From positions 32,788 to 96,787 of the forward strand of contig NZ_AJLN01000120.1 in the NCBI RefSeq assembly GCF_000317285.1: a stretch of DNA of 64,000 nt. Direction: 5' to 3'. The translations under genes were made by a program, and so were the position numbers. The DNA is from Chlorogloeopsis fritschii PCC 6912. Its GTDB lineage: Bacteria; Cyanobacteriota; Cyanobacteriia; Cyanobacteriales; Nostocaceae. Below are positions 17,601-25,739 of this stretch, piece after piece (positions within the stretch are counted from its first letter, which is position 1; the number at the start of each line of letters is the position of its first letter). The notes under the pieces were generated by a model. The model was not told the origin of the DNA. It ran no database searches and saw nothing but the letters and a program-made list of their open reading frames with translations.

Positions 17601-20600
17601 ATATTCAAAATGTCCGTTTTCTATTCCATAAGAGTAACCATCCTGTAAAAGTGGTAAAGTTTCTTTAGCATGAACTTTGCTGTGAATTGTACATGCCCCT
17701 GCAACAAAACATACACTTGTCTTCAATTCTAAGGCGTTGAACCGTTCCACTATACTTAAAGCCAACTTGCCAAATTTATAAGCCGATTCAATATCTTGAA
17801 CTATCCCGTTTAAAATCACGCCGTAACAAACATAACCATAAGCTGAGAAAGGAGAATTTCCATATTTGACAGATAAATTTACCTGTTCGCATATAACTAA
17901 CGGAAACAGCACAGGTGCAGCTTGATAGGTAGGAGAACCCATACTCGTTAGCATCCGTATGGCTGCCAATTTATCTTCCTGTGTCATTAATGGGAGATCA
18001 ATTAAGCCTTCTATATTCTTCCCAGCCAAATTTGCAGCTGTTTGGTTTAGTGTTTGCTGGATATCTGAGGCACTAGGCGACTCTGGGAACCTCACCCCCA
18101 GCTGTGCCAGCGCTTGCAATCCAATTGCGATCGCGTCGAGTTGTCTGACTTGCGCCATGCAGGCTTGAATTTTCACCTCATAGACTTTCATTTTGTCAAT
18201 TGGGGTTTTTGCCTGTTGCAAGACAACCGTAGCCCAGTTCTCCATCTGCTCAAAATCGCCGATCAGGTACGCGGTTTCTACTGCTGACTCATACAGTGCC
18301 AAGGTTAACTCGTACCTATTCTGCCAACTGTTTACTGCCAATAACCTCAAACCAAGCTTTATATAGCGCATGGCAGACTCATACGCTGTTGCTTTATTCG
18401 CTTTCTTGGCTGCAATGAGATTCAGTTCAGCCAGTTCATACTTTTCTGACTCAGAAGAAAGTAAGTCAACACCATAATTCAATTGGTTAACTAAAGCAAA
18501 AATCTTTTCTTGTCGTTCTTCAAACGTGGTATTTTGTAGTAGTAATTTACCAATTTTGAGATGAGTTTCTTTTTTTTGTGAATCTACGATCAGAGAATAA
18601 GCTGCTTGCTGTACTCGGTCATGTAAAAACTTGTAGGCAATGGTTATTTGTTCTTGCTCGGTTGACAGTATATCGCTTTGCTGACTAGTAATCACCAGAG
18701 GAATTTTGTAAGACTGACTTAAGGGCATAACTAACCCCGTCTGTAGAGATTCCCACAAATTTTTTGCTGTTTCTGACAAAGATTTTTGATTAACAATACT
18801 CAGAACATCTAAGGTAAATTTATCCCCGATACAAGCAGCTAATTTTAAAACATTCTGTGTTGTTGGTGCTAGCTTTTGAATTTGATTTACCATCAATTCA
18901 ATGACATTATCAGTGATATCAATATCTTGAAGAAGTTCAGTATCCCACTGCCAGCACCCTTTACTAAAATTAAATGTTAACAGGTTGTCTTGATAAAGAG
19001 ATTTGAGTAGTTGAGTTAAGAAGAAAGGATTGCCCTGAGTTTTTGTAAACACTAACTCAGCTAGTGGTTGTGAATTTTTATGATTATTACGGAGAGTATC
19101 ACTAACTAATTTATTGACATCAGAAAATTGCAAAGGTTGGAGGACAATATTGTTAATAACCACACCAGTCTTTTGAATTTCTTCTAAAGTTATTCTCAAT
19201 GGATGTGTTGCATTAACCTCATTATCTCTATAGGCTCCAATTAATAATAAATATTGGCTAATTGGGTCATTTAGTAGCAGTGGGATGAACTTTAAAGAAG
19301 CAGAGTCTGTCCACTGTAAGTCATCTAAAAATATTACCAATGGATGTTCTTTTTGACAAAATACATGAATGAATTGTTTAAACACCCGATTAAATCGGTT
19401 TTGGGATTCGGTTAGTCCCAATTGAGGAACAACTGGCTGATGCCCAATAATCAATTTGACTTCGGGAATAACATCAATAATAATCTGACCGTTAGCACCA
19501 AGAGCTTCTAAAATTTTTGCTTTCCAAATTGCTATTTTTTCATAACTTTCTGTTAATAACTGCCGGATTAATTCTTGGAAAGCTTGAATTAAAGATGCAT
19601 AAGGAATATTGCGCTTGAATTGGTCAAACTTACCAGAAATAAAATATCCTCGTTGGCGTACTATGGGTTTATGTACTTCATTCACTAAGGAGGATTTACC
19701 AATTCCTGAATAACCACTCACTAACATTATTTCAGTTGCACCAAGGCTAACTCGCTCAAAGGCATCCATTAAAGTTGCAACTTCTTGCTCGCGGCCATAA
19801 AGTTTTTGTGGGATCAGAAATTGACTGTATAAATCTAACTGCCCAACAATAAAATCTTCAATTTTCTCCGTTGCTTGCAGTTTTTTGAGACATACTTCTA
19901 AATCAGCTTTTATTCCTAAAGCACTTTGATATCTTTCCTCAGCAGTCTTAGCTAATAATTTCATTACAATAGCAGAAACTGCTTGAGGAATCTCTGGATT
20001 GAGTTCTTGAGGTGATACAGGTATTTTTGCAATATGGCAGTGAGTTAATTCTAAGGGATCAGTAGTTTGAAAAGGTAACTGCCCCGTTAACATTTCATAA
20101 AAGGTGACACCTAGAGAATAAAAGTCAGTTCGATAGTCAATCGAGCGGTTCATCCTTCCAGTTTGCTCTGGTGACATATAGGCAAGGGTGCCTTCAAGTA
20201 AATTTGGATTGCTGACAGTTAAATTTTCCCTGGATAGACACGATGAAATACTAAAATCTATAATTTTGACTTCACCTGTTTGCGGAGCGATTAAAATATT
20301 ATGAGGCTTAATATCTTTATGAATAATATTATTTTTATGTAGTTGATCAAGTGTTTTAGACAATTGAATAGCAATTTGCAAAAATTGCCTTAATTCTAAT
20401 TTTTGATTAGTGATAAAAGTTTTCAAAGACTCTGCGTCAAAATCTGACAAAATTAATGCCAGACCATTTTGATAGCTTTCTAAAGCTAGGGGTTTGACAA
20501 TTCCTTCTATCTCCAATGATTGAAGTATTTTATATTCATGTCTTAATTGAGCAAGCTGTTCTATGGTGGGATACTCGGCTTTCAATGTTTTAATGATTAC

Positions 20601-20699
20601 TGATGTTTGATCTGACTTCCTCAAACCACGATAAACACAGGTAGTCGTACCCTCATATATAACTTCAATGAGGTTGTAATCGGCAATAATAATACTCAT
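14646..20699 (-). CDS. Giant Ser/Thr kinase-ATPase-GAF-histidine kinase-receiver protein
   Basis: 2017 residues combining: a protein kinase domain (about 8-270; Lys37, IIHKDIKPHN with catalytic Asp129, DFS in place of DFG, SPEQTGRMN); an AAA-type ATPase of the MalT/guanylate-cyclase-linked kind (P-loop GYSGIGKSS at about 329; VIFLDDLQWTD); a long helical-repeat region; a GAF domain (about 1345-1495); a coiled coil; HisKA (SHELRTPLNG, His near 1553); HATPase (NLLSNAVKF, GTGLGLAIS); and a receiver (MDLVMGGMDG, Asp near 1851). This layout is that of the HstK-type dual kinases of filamentous cyanobacteria. It links Ser/Thr and His-Asp signalling; the signal is unknown. The region upstream (20700-20964) must hold the promoter. 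Confidence 0.92.
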   Translation of the reverse strand: MSIIIADYNLIEVIYEGTTTCVYRGLRKSDQTSVIIKTLKAEYPTIEQLAQLRHEYKILQSLEIEGIVKPLALESYQNGLALILSDFDAESLKTFITNQKLELRQFLQIAIQLSKTLDQLHKNNIIHKDIKPHNILIAPQTGEVKIIDFSISSCLSRENLTVSNPNLLEGTLAYMSPEQTGRMNRSIDYRTDFYSLGVTFYEMLTGQLPFQTTDPLELTHCHIAKIPVSPQELNPEIPQAVSAIVMKLLAKTAEERYQSALGIKADLEVCLKKLQATEKIEDFIVGQLDLYSQFLIPQKLYGREQEVATLMDAFERVSLGATEIMLVSGYSGIGKSSLVNEVHKPIVRQRGYFISGKFDQFKRNIPYASLIQAFQELIRQLLTESYEKIAIWKAKILEALGANGQIIIDVIPEVKLIIGHQPVVPQLGLTESQNRFNRVFKQFIHVFCQKEHPLVIFLDDLQWTDSASLKFIPLLLNDPISQYLLLIGAYRDNEVNATHPLRITLEEIQKTGVVINNIVLQPLQFSDVNKLVSDTLRNNHKNSQPLAELVFTKTQGNPFFLTQLLKSLYQDNLLTFNFSKGCWQWDTELLQDIDITDNVIELMVNQIQKLAPTTQNVLKLAACIGDKFTLDVLSIVNQKSLSETAKNLWESLQTGLVMPLSQSYKIPLVITSQQSDILSTEQEQITIAYKFLHDRVQQAAYSLIVDSQKKETHLKIGKLLLQNTTFEERQEKIFALVNQLNYGVDLLSSESEKYELAELNLIAAKKANKATAYESAMRYIKLGLRLLAVNSWQNRYELTLALYESAVETAYLIGDFEQMENWATVVLQQAKTPIDKMKVYEVKIQACMAQVRQLDAIAIGLQALAQLGVRFPESPSASDIQQTLNQTAANLAGKNIEGLIDLPLMTQEDKLAAIRMLTSMGSPTYQAAPVLFPLVICEQVNLSVKYGNSPFSAYGYVCYGVILNGIVQDIESAYKFGKLALSIVERFNALELKTSVCFVAGACTIHSKVHAKETLPLLQDGYSYGIENGHFEYGGYAAMQKCQYSYYIGQELTKLEKEMATISNALAQLKQENALIWNQIFQQSVLNLLQPSENGCCLLGEVYNEEKSLPLLKEANDRTGLHYFYLNKLILCYLFGEYDRASENGVQAEQYLDGVKAFFAVPVFHFYDSLAQLAIYPSASLSLSQQEYLFSRVISNQEKMQIWASHAPMNFQHKYDLVEAEKARILGQADRAIALYDQAIAGAREQGYIQEEALANELAAKFYFERGREKVAQTYLTDAYYGYIRWGATAKVRYLEAKYPQIFSRIWERKTQGSEMNLTIGSTTTDIPVVFDLAAVMKASQALSGEIVLEKLLTKLMQIVMENAGAEIGFLILEKADILLIEASASVRQNEIKVQESIPVDSSQQLPIAVLNYVRRTHENVVLNDATHEGVFTTDSYILNHKPKSILCTPIVNQGKLIGILYLENKLTAGAFTPERLEVLQLLSSQAAISIENARLYNDLEEYNRTLEAKVQQRTLELQDKNLQLQQEIRDRQRAEEAAAAANRAKSEFLANMSHELRTPLNGILGYAQILQKDKNLTERQKNGVNIIYQCGEHLLTLINDILDISKIEARKMELYPKEFHFSEFLESIIEICRINAEKKGVSLVYKALSPLPRIIRADEKRLRQVLINLLSNAVKFTEKGSITFKVDVIFQQLSDSTQRTNIHKIRFQVEDTGIGIAPEQLEEIFLPFQQVGEDIRKTEGTGLGLAISRQLVQIMGGELKVESTLGKGSVFWLDLDLPEIVQNTDIKSIDENKIISFVGSKRKVLVVDDKWANRSILVNILQPLGFDVIEATDGLDCLKKVLEFKPDVIFMDLVMGGMDGFEATRRLRKLPELKEVVVIAVSASVFDFDQTQSREVGCDDFLAKPIRVGDLLEKLRVHLGLEWIYEEQNQARMIKNENNNLIHSVDLTPQTLIVAPPAQELQILLDLAMRGDLRGIAQQAAKLEELNEKLIPFATHLRQLAKAFKGKQILEFLKKF

Positions 20700-20964
20700 T
20701 TTTATATTTTGATTGGTGTGAGGTTAATAGACAGTCAAGTAGTTAGTTCCTATGTTAATTATCAAGCTCTGCCTCTGTAGTGCTTGGGGAATATCACTAA
20801 TTGTTGACTTATATTTTGGGTGTAAACTAAATGTTTAACGGAATGTAAAACTATGTAATTAAAATTAAGAGAAACGCGATCGCAATTAGATATACGAATT
20901 AGACGTATGAGGACAAGGTACGATCAAGCGAAATTACTTTTAGCAGTTGTTCGGAGTTTGAGAG

Positions 20965-21774
20965 ATGAAACAATCACAAAAACAACTTACTCAGTGGTGT
21001 GCTTTGAGTTTAGTTCTGACTCTGTTGGCGCTAACCCAACTAACCCAAGAAGCGATCGCTCAAAATCTGCCACCCAGAAGTATTCGCCTCCTCGCCGATA
21101 AAAACACCTCAACCCAAGCTCCAACTGTTTCAGCTCGCGAAATATTTCGGGCTGCCTATCTAAATCGCTACACCTGGGATGAGAAATTTCCCGGTTATAC
21201 GGCTGGAGTAAAAATCAAACAAGGCAATGAAGAGCACAACGGTTCCATTCGTGTTAAACCAGACTTAAGTGTGGAAGTGACTGGTATTAATTCTGAACAA
21301 GCACGTCAGGCAGTTGAAGGGCAATTACGTATGGTTGCAATTCACCGTCGTCGGATTCCTTTTGAGGTGGCACACAAAAACCATACTTATGAACTGGGTA
21401 AAACAGATAATACAGGCGTTGTAGAGATTTTTGAAAAAGGAGAGTCAACAGACGCTCATTACAAGGTGTCTAAAAAACAGATTACTCAAGTTAATCGTAC
21501 TTTAGGAGATACATCCGTTACCGTTAATTTATTGGATTCCTTAGTTACCCCGAAAGGCTATCTGGCAACCCGTTACAGAACTATCTTTCGACAGCCTCAA
21601 ACTAAAGAAGTGTTGGGAGAACAAGAATCTGAAGATACCTACCAGCAAATTGGTGATTATTATCTACTAAAGCGTCAGGTGATTCGCGACTTTCAAAAAG
21701 GTCAGCAGACTAGTACTTTGATAGAATTCAATAATATTCAGTTATTACCAAAATCGACAAGTAACACACCATAA
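20965..21774 (+). CDS. Secreted DUF3386-like protein
   Basis: A signal peptide is clear: KQ-rich start, hydrophobic core LSLVLTLLALTQL, and a likely cleavage after AIAQ at about residue 33. The mature part contains SAREIFRAAYLNRYTWDEKFPGY-like text typical of the DUF3386 family of cyanobacteria and plastids, followed by a beta-rich region in which a lipid- or ligand-binding fold is plausible. Function is unknown. Length 269 is near the family norm plus the signal peptide. GGAG stands about 10 nt before the ATG. It is followed by 160 bp before the DUF389 gene, so co-transcription is possible but unproven. Confidence 0.68.
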   Translation: MKQSQKQLTQWCALSLVLTLLALTQLTQEAIAQNLPPRSIRLLADKNTSTQAPTVSAREIFRAAYLNRYTWDEKFPGYTAGVKIKQGNEEHNGSIRVKPDLSVEVTGINSEQARQAVEGQLRMVAIHRRRIPFEVAHKNHTYELGKTDNTGVVEIFEKGESTDAHYKVSKKQITQVNRTLGDTSVTVNLLDSLVTPKGYLATRYRTIFRQPQTKEVLGEQESEDTYQQIGDYYLLKRQVIRDFQKGQQTSTLIEFNNIQLLPKSTSNTP

Positions 21775-21938
21775 TACTCAACAAAAGAAGTTTGATTGTA
21801 GCGATCGCCGCTCTGTTTCCAACACTATAAGTTCAATTCTTTTGGTGCTTAGATTGCAACAATAGCATCGTCAAATCTACCTCTAGCTAGAGACGCAACT
21901 CTCCTGCAATACGAGATGGTTACCGACAGGAGGGTAAT

Positions 21939-23222
21939 ATGCGGCAATTAATTATTCAAGTTCCCCAAGGAGAAGGAAAAAAAGTTCTTGATATTGCTAA
22001 GTCTCTCAACGGGGCAAATCTGGCTAAATTTGAGGCAACAAACAACGATGAACCAATTGACGTAGTGCTGGCTTACGTTTCCAATCGCCAAGTAGAAAAG
22101 CTGGTGGCAAAACTAGAAGAACTACCGCAAGTAAACTTCACGTTGTTACCTACTGGCGTTATGCCTCTGCACCCTCCAGCCTCAGAAGCTCCGCAGCAAG
22201 TCACAAATGTAGAAGAGCGCAGCCCAATTGAGATATTTCTAAGTGGTTTGCAGAGTGTTGGCTCTTGGCGGGGCTTTCTCGGATATGCAGCAATGGCGGG
22301 TTTTGTCGTCTGGATTGGTTTGTACACTGATACCATTTACCTACTAACGGCAGCAATGCTAATTGCCCCATTTGCAGGCCCGGCAATGAATTTGGCAATT
22401 GCGACAGCTAGAGGCGATCGCCAACTACTGTGGCGTAGTATTGTGCGTTATTTTGCAGCACTGACAGTGACAATTTTAGTCGCAGGTATCCTCAGCTTAA
22501 TTTTACAGCAAAAGATTGCCACTAGCTTAATGATTGAGCGCAGTCAAATTTCCTCTGTGGCAGTGTTATTACCCCTAGCCGCCGGAGCAGCGGGGGCGCT
22601 GAATTTAGTACAATCTGAGCGCAGTAGCTTGGTATCTGGTGCAGCTACTGGTATGCTTGTGGCTGCTTCTTTGGCTCCTCCAGCGGGTATTGTCGGTATG
22701 GGTAGTGCGATCGGTCGATGGGATTTAGTAATTAGTGGTTTATTCCTGCTGCTGCTGCAACTGGTAGGAATTAATTTGACAGCTGGATTGTTGTTTCGGT
22801 TTTTTGGCTTGTCTGCACGGGGAGTACGCTATACACGCGGCAAAGGCTGGTTGTTTCCTGTCACATTAGGATTGACTTTGTTAGGGTTAGCACTCTTGCT
22901 AACTTGGCAATTTAACAGTCCTCCAGATTTACAGCGCTCTACCCTTGCTCAACGAGCTGATGCCCAAATTCAAGAGGTAGTCAGTCAAAACCCTTTAGTT
23001 AATTTGGTTGAGACAAATGCTCGCTTTACCCGTTCTCAAATCCCAGGGCAAAATACTTTACTGACTACAGTTTACGTCCAACGTCGCCAGGGTGTGAGTA
23101 TCTCTGCTGAGGAAATTCGCTCTCGCCTTACCCAGGCTATTCAAAACCGTCTCCAGCAACAAAACTTTGATGTTATACCTCTGGTAGATGCGATCGTACT
23201 TGAGCCGCCCGCAAGCAAGTAA
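21939..23222 (+). CDS. DUF389 family integral membrane protein
   Basis: 427 residues: a cytosolic ferredoxin-like N-terminal domain (about 1-75, MRQLIIQVPQGEGKKVLDIA), then six or so hydrophobic helices from about 105 with the family core YLLTAAMLIAPFAGPAMNLA and AASLAPPAGIVGMG, then a helix at about 305-325 and a soluble C-terminal domain. DUF389 members are conserved in bacteria and archaea and of unknown transport function. The start is firm: AGGAGGG lies 4 nt before the ATG. It ends 2 bp before the channel gene, so both are in one operon and may form a functional unit. Confidence 0.85.
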   Translation: MRQLIIQVPQGEGKKVLDIAKSLNGANLAKFEATNNDEPIDVVLAYVSNRQVEKLVAKLEELPQVNFTLLPTGVMPLHPPASEAPQQVTNVEERSPIEIFLSGLQSVGSWRGFLGYAAMAGFVVWIGLYTDTIYLLTAAMLIAPFAGPAMNLAIATARGDRQLLWRSIVRYFAALTVTILVAGILSLILQQKIATSLMIERSQISSVAVLLPLAAGAAGALNLVQSERSSLVSGAATGMLVAASLAPPAGIVGMGSAIGRWDLVISGLFLLLLQLVGINLTAGLLFRFFGLSARGVRYTRGKGWLFPVTLGLTLLGLALLLTWQFNSPPDLQRSTLAQRADAQIQEVVSQNPLVNLVETNARFTRSQIPGQNTLLTTVYVQRRQGVSISAEEIRSRLTQAIQNRLQQQNFDVIPLVDAIVLEPPASK

Positions 23223-23224
23223 CT

Positions 23225-24040
23225 ATGAGTAGCCTCATTCCATCTCACAAACAAGCTTTAGAAAAAGAGCGTCATGAAATCCTCCAGCAACTAGAAGAAT
23301 GGCTGGAAATTCCAATGTTAGTGCTTGCCTTTGTATGGCTGGCACTATTTGTGATGGAGTTAATCTGGGGACTAAATCCTTTACTGGAAGTGTTTAGCAA
23401 CACGATTTGGATAATTTTTATTCTTGATTTTTTGTTGGAACTAACATTATCACCCCGCAAGCTTTCTTATCTCAAACGTAATTGGATAACTGTTGTTTCT
23501 TTGTTTCTACCTGCTTTACGTATTTTCCGTATAGTTAAGGTGCTGCGGACGCTACAAACAGTCAGAGCAGTGCAAGGATTGCGATTGCTGCGGGTAATGA
23601 CAAGTACCAATAGAGGGATGCGGGCACTAAGTGCTAGTTTTAACCGTCGCGGGTTTGGCTATGTGGTAGTTTTAACGATCATTGTGACGCTAGTTGGATC
23701 TGCGGGGATGTATGCATTTGAAAATCAGCTGCCCGATGGTTCTGGCTTGAATAATTACGGCACCGCTCTGTGGTGGACGGCGATGCTGATGACAACCATG
23801 GGTTCGGAATACTGGCCGAAAACACCAGAAGGTAGGGTGTTGTGCTTTCTTCTGTCCTTGTATGCCTTTGCTGTCTTTGGCTATGTAACAGCAACTTTAG
23901 CCACGTTTTTTATTGGTCGGGATGCAGACGATGACGAAGCGGAGGTAGCAGGGGCAAAATCTATTACAGCGCTTCATGATGAAATTGCCGCCTTACGGAC
24001 AGAGATTCAGCAATTGTTAGAGCGGGATGGTAAAAATTAA
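23225..24040 (+). CDS. Voltage-gated-type ion channel with non-canonical filter
   Basis: 271 residues with the six-helix-plus-pore layout of VIC channels: S1 about 30-50, S2-S3 about 55-95, an S4 helix with arginines every third position (RIFRIVKVLRTLQTVR, about 99-114), S5 about 145-165, a pore loop about 180-200 and S6 about 205-230, then a short coiled coil (ALHDEIAALRTEIQQLLERD) that may drive tetramerisation. The filter reads TTMGSEYWP (190-198) where potassium channels have TTVGYGD, so K+ selectivity should not be assumed. Located 2 bp downstream of the DUF389 gene. Confidence 0.85.
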   Translation: MSSLIPSHKQALEKERHEILQQLEEWLEIPMLVLAFVWLALFVMELIWGLNPLLEVFSNTIWIIFILDFLLELTLSPRKLSYLKRNWITVVSLFLPALRIFRIVKVLRTLQTVRAVQGLRLLRVMTSTNRGMRALSASFNRRGFGYVVVLTIIVTLVGSAGMYAFENQLPDGSGLNNYGTALWWTAMLMTTMGSEYWPKTPEGRVLCFLLSLYAFAVFGYVTATLATFFIGRDADDDEAEVAGAKSITALHDEIAALRTEIQQLLERDGKN

Positions 24041-24099
24041 CACGGGGCACTCACCCAACCGAGAACGAGCAGTAAGTACATTTTGAACTGATTAACTCA

Positions 24100-25614
24100 T
24101 CAGGCTGTTACCAAACTTTCTAGGGGGTGTGCAGTCAAACCCACAGGTTGCACGTCAAACACGTGGTAGCCCCATGGCAGCAGATCAAAATAGAGACCAG
24201 AAACTAGGCTGTCGCCAGGGCGCTCATAAACAATGGGATTCATCAAATCCTTGAGTTGATAGAGTTTGCCTGCTAAATCGTCGTCAAGCAGGGTAACATA
24301 ACACTGGCTCTGATAGGGTGCGTAATTCACAATTACCAGCAACCGTTGTCCTTCGGAATCTTCCCAAGTAAAACTGATAAAGTTATTCCATGTCCAGTTA
24401 CCATCCCAGGCGGGGGTGCAGTGAAGTAATCGCCAAGAGCCTACTCGTAAAATTGGCAGCCGCAGACAGGCCAGCAGTTTGCGGTAGAAGGTGTGCAATT
24501 CTTCGTCCATGAGTTCGTCAGGTCCTCGTTGGAGATGTACAGAAATCTTGCATTTGAAGCCGTCTAGTTGTCCCTGGTGCAGGAAGCGCAAACCTGGGCT
24601 GAGAAAGGTAAGGATGGCAGCAGCGCGATGCACATCGGGTGGAAAGGTGTTGGCAGCACGAGGTTCATCGTGATTTTCCAAGAATCGAGCTGACTTGTTT
24701 TGATAGTCTGAGTCTGCCCAAAAATGTTCGCGCACGGGTTGGGCGTGTTGTTCGCGCAGGCGATCGTAGAGGCGTTTGTCGTAGGTGTAGTCAAAACCTT
24801 GTTGTTGCAGAGTCCATTCCAAATCCCAATATACTTCAGCCATGAAGACGAAGCCGAGATGATACTGCCGTACTTTGGGGATGGCAATTTGCCAAAAGGG
24901 TTCTGCTGGAATGCCCCAGGTGCGCTGGAATATCTCTGGCAAAATCAGCATCGCCATATCACATCGCACGCCATCACACAACTGAGCAATTGTCAACAAT
25001 TCGCCTAGCATTGCTGCTTGTAGCAAAGGGTTGCCATAGTTGAGTTGGAGTGTATCAGGCCAACCTGCAAAGTACGGATCGCGTCCGTAGGCAAAGATGG
25101 CTTCACCAGAGGACAGGGGCACCCGGCAATAGTTTTGAGGTTCTTGTGCCAGCAACGCTTCGGTTCCCTGGACAAAAAAATCGGGGTGAGTCTGCACCCA
25201 GGTATGATCGGGAGCCATGTGGTTGGGAACGAAATCCAACATCAGTTTGAGTCCGCGCTGGTGGAGGCGATCACGCAGTCGCTCCATCGCGGTGTTGCCA
25301 CCCATGCGATCGCTGACAGTGTAATTTTTAATGGCGAAACAGGAGCCGCACACATCGTCATCGCACAAGTCAATTAACAATTTTCGATGTTCCTCTAGCC
25401 ACTCTGGATTCGATAGAGAAATACTTCGCCCCGCATCCCCTATTTGCCAAACCCCCAGGAAATAAACCCAATCAAATCCCAAACTGGCGATTTCATCTAG
25501 GGTTGTGTCGGGAATATCATCCAGAGTTGCCGGACGGTGCAATTGTTTAGACAACAATTGTATCCAAACACGGGTATTGACCTGGTATAACACGGGATAG
25601 TTTGGTGTTAGCAT
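24100..25614 (-). CDS. GH13 alpha-amylase-family glycosidase
   Basis: 504 residues with all four GH13 regions: DFVPNH (127-132), GVRCDMAM with nucleophile Asp219, FMAEVYWD with acid/base Glu260, and FLENHDEPR with Asp316. A C-terminal beta domain ends the protein. There is no signal peptide, so it acts in the cytosol. GH13 covers hydrolases and transferases acting on alpha-glucans, sucrose or trehalose; which substrate cannot be read here. The next gene in the same direction encodes a GH63-type glycosidase, 125 bp upstream, suggesting joint use on storage or osmolyte glucans. Confidence 0.87.
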   Translation of the reverse strand: MLTPNYPVLYQVNTRVWIQLLSKQLHRPATLDDIPDTTLDEIASLGFDWVYFLGVWQIGDAGRSISLSNPEWLEEHRKLLIDLCDDDVCGSCFAIKNYTVSDRMGGNTAMERLRDRLHQRGLKLMLDFVPNHMAPDHTWVQTHPDFFVQGTEALLAQEPQNYCRVPLSSGEAIFAYGRDPYFAGWPDTLQLNYGNPLLQAAMLGELLTIAQLCDGVRCDMAMLILPEIFQRTWGIPAEPFWQIAIPKVRQYHLGFVFMAEVYWDLEWTLQQQGFDYTYDKRLYDRLREQHAQPVREHFWADSDYQNKSARFLENHDEPRAANTFPPDVHRAAAILTFLSPGLRFLHQGQLDGFKCKISVHLQRGPDELMDEELHTFYRKLLACLRLPILRVGSWRLLHCTPAWDGNWTWNNFISFTWEDSEGQRLLVIVNYAPYQSQCYVTLLDDDLAGKLYQLKDLMNPIVYERPGDSLVSGLYFDLLPWGYHVFDVQPVGLTAHPLESLVTA

Positions 25615-25739
25615 GGCTCGGAACCTTCAATTTTGTTATTGACCAAAAATAGGGGGTAGGGTGTGGGGTATAAGAGTTTAGGAGAAAAACCTCTTTCATC
25701 TTTGGCGATGAAACTTGTTTCATCGGGACTGCATTATAT

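Noticed and set aside
24491..25377. Several + strand open frames inside the GH13 gene
   Set aside because: They lie antisense to a gene with all catalytic motifs and have no motifs of their own.
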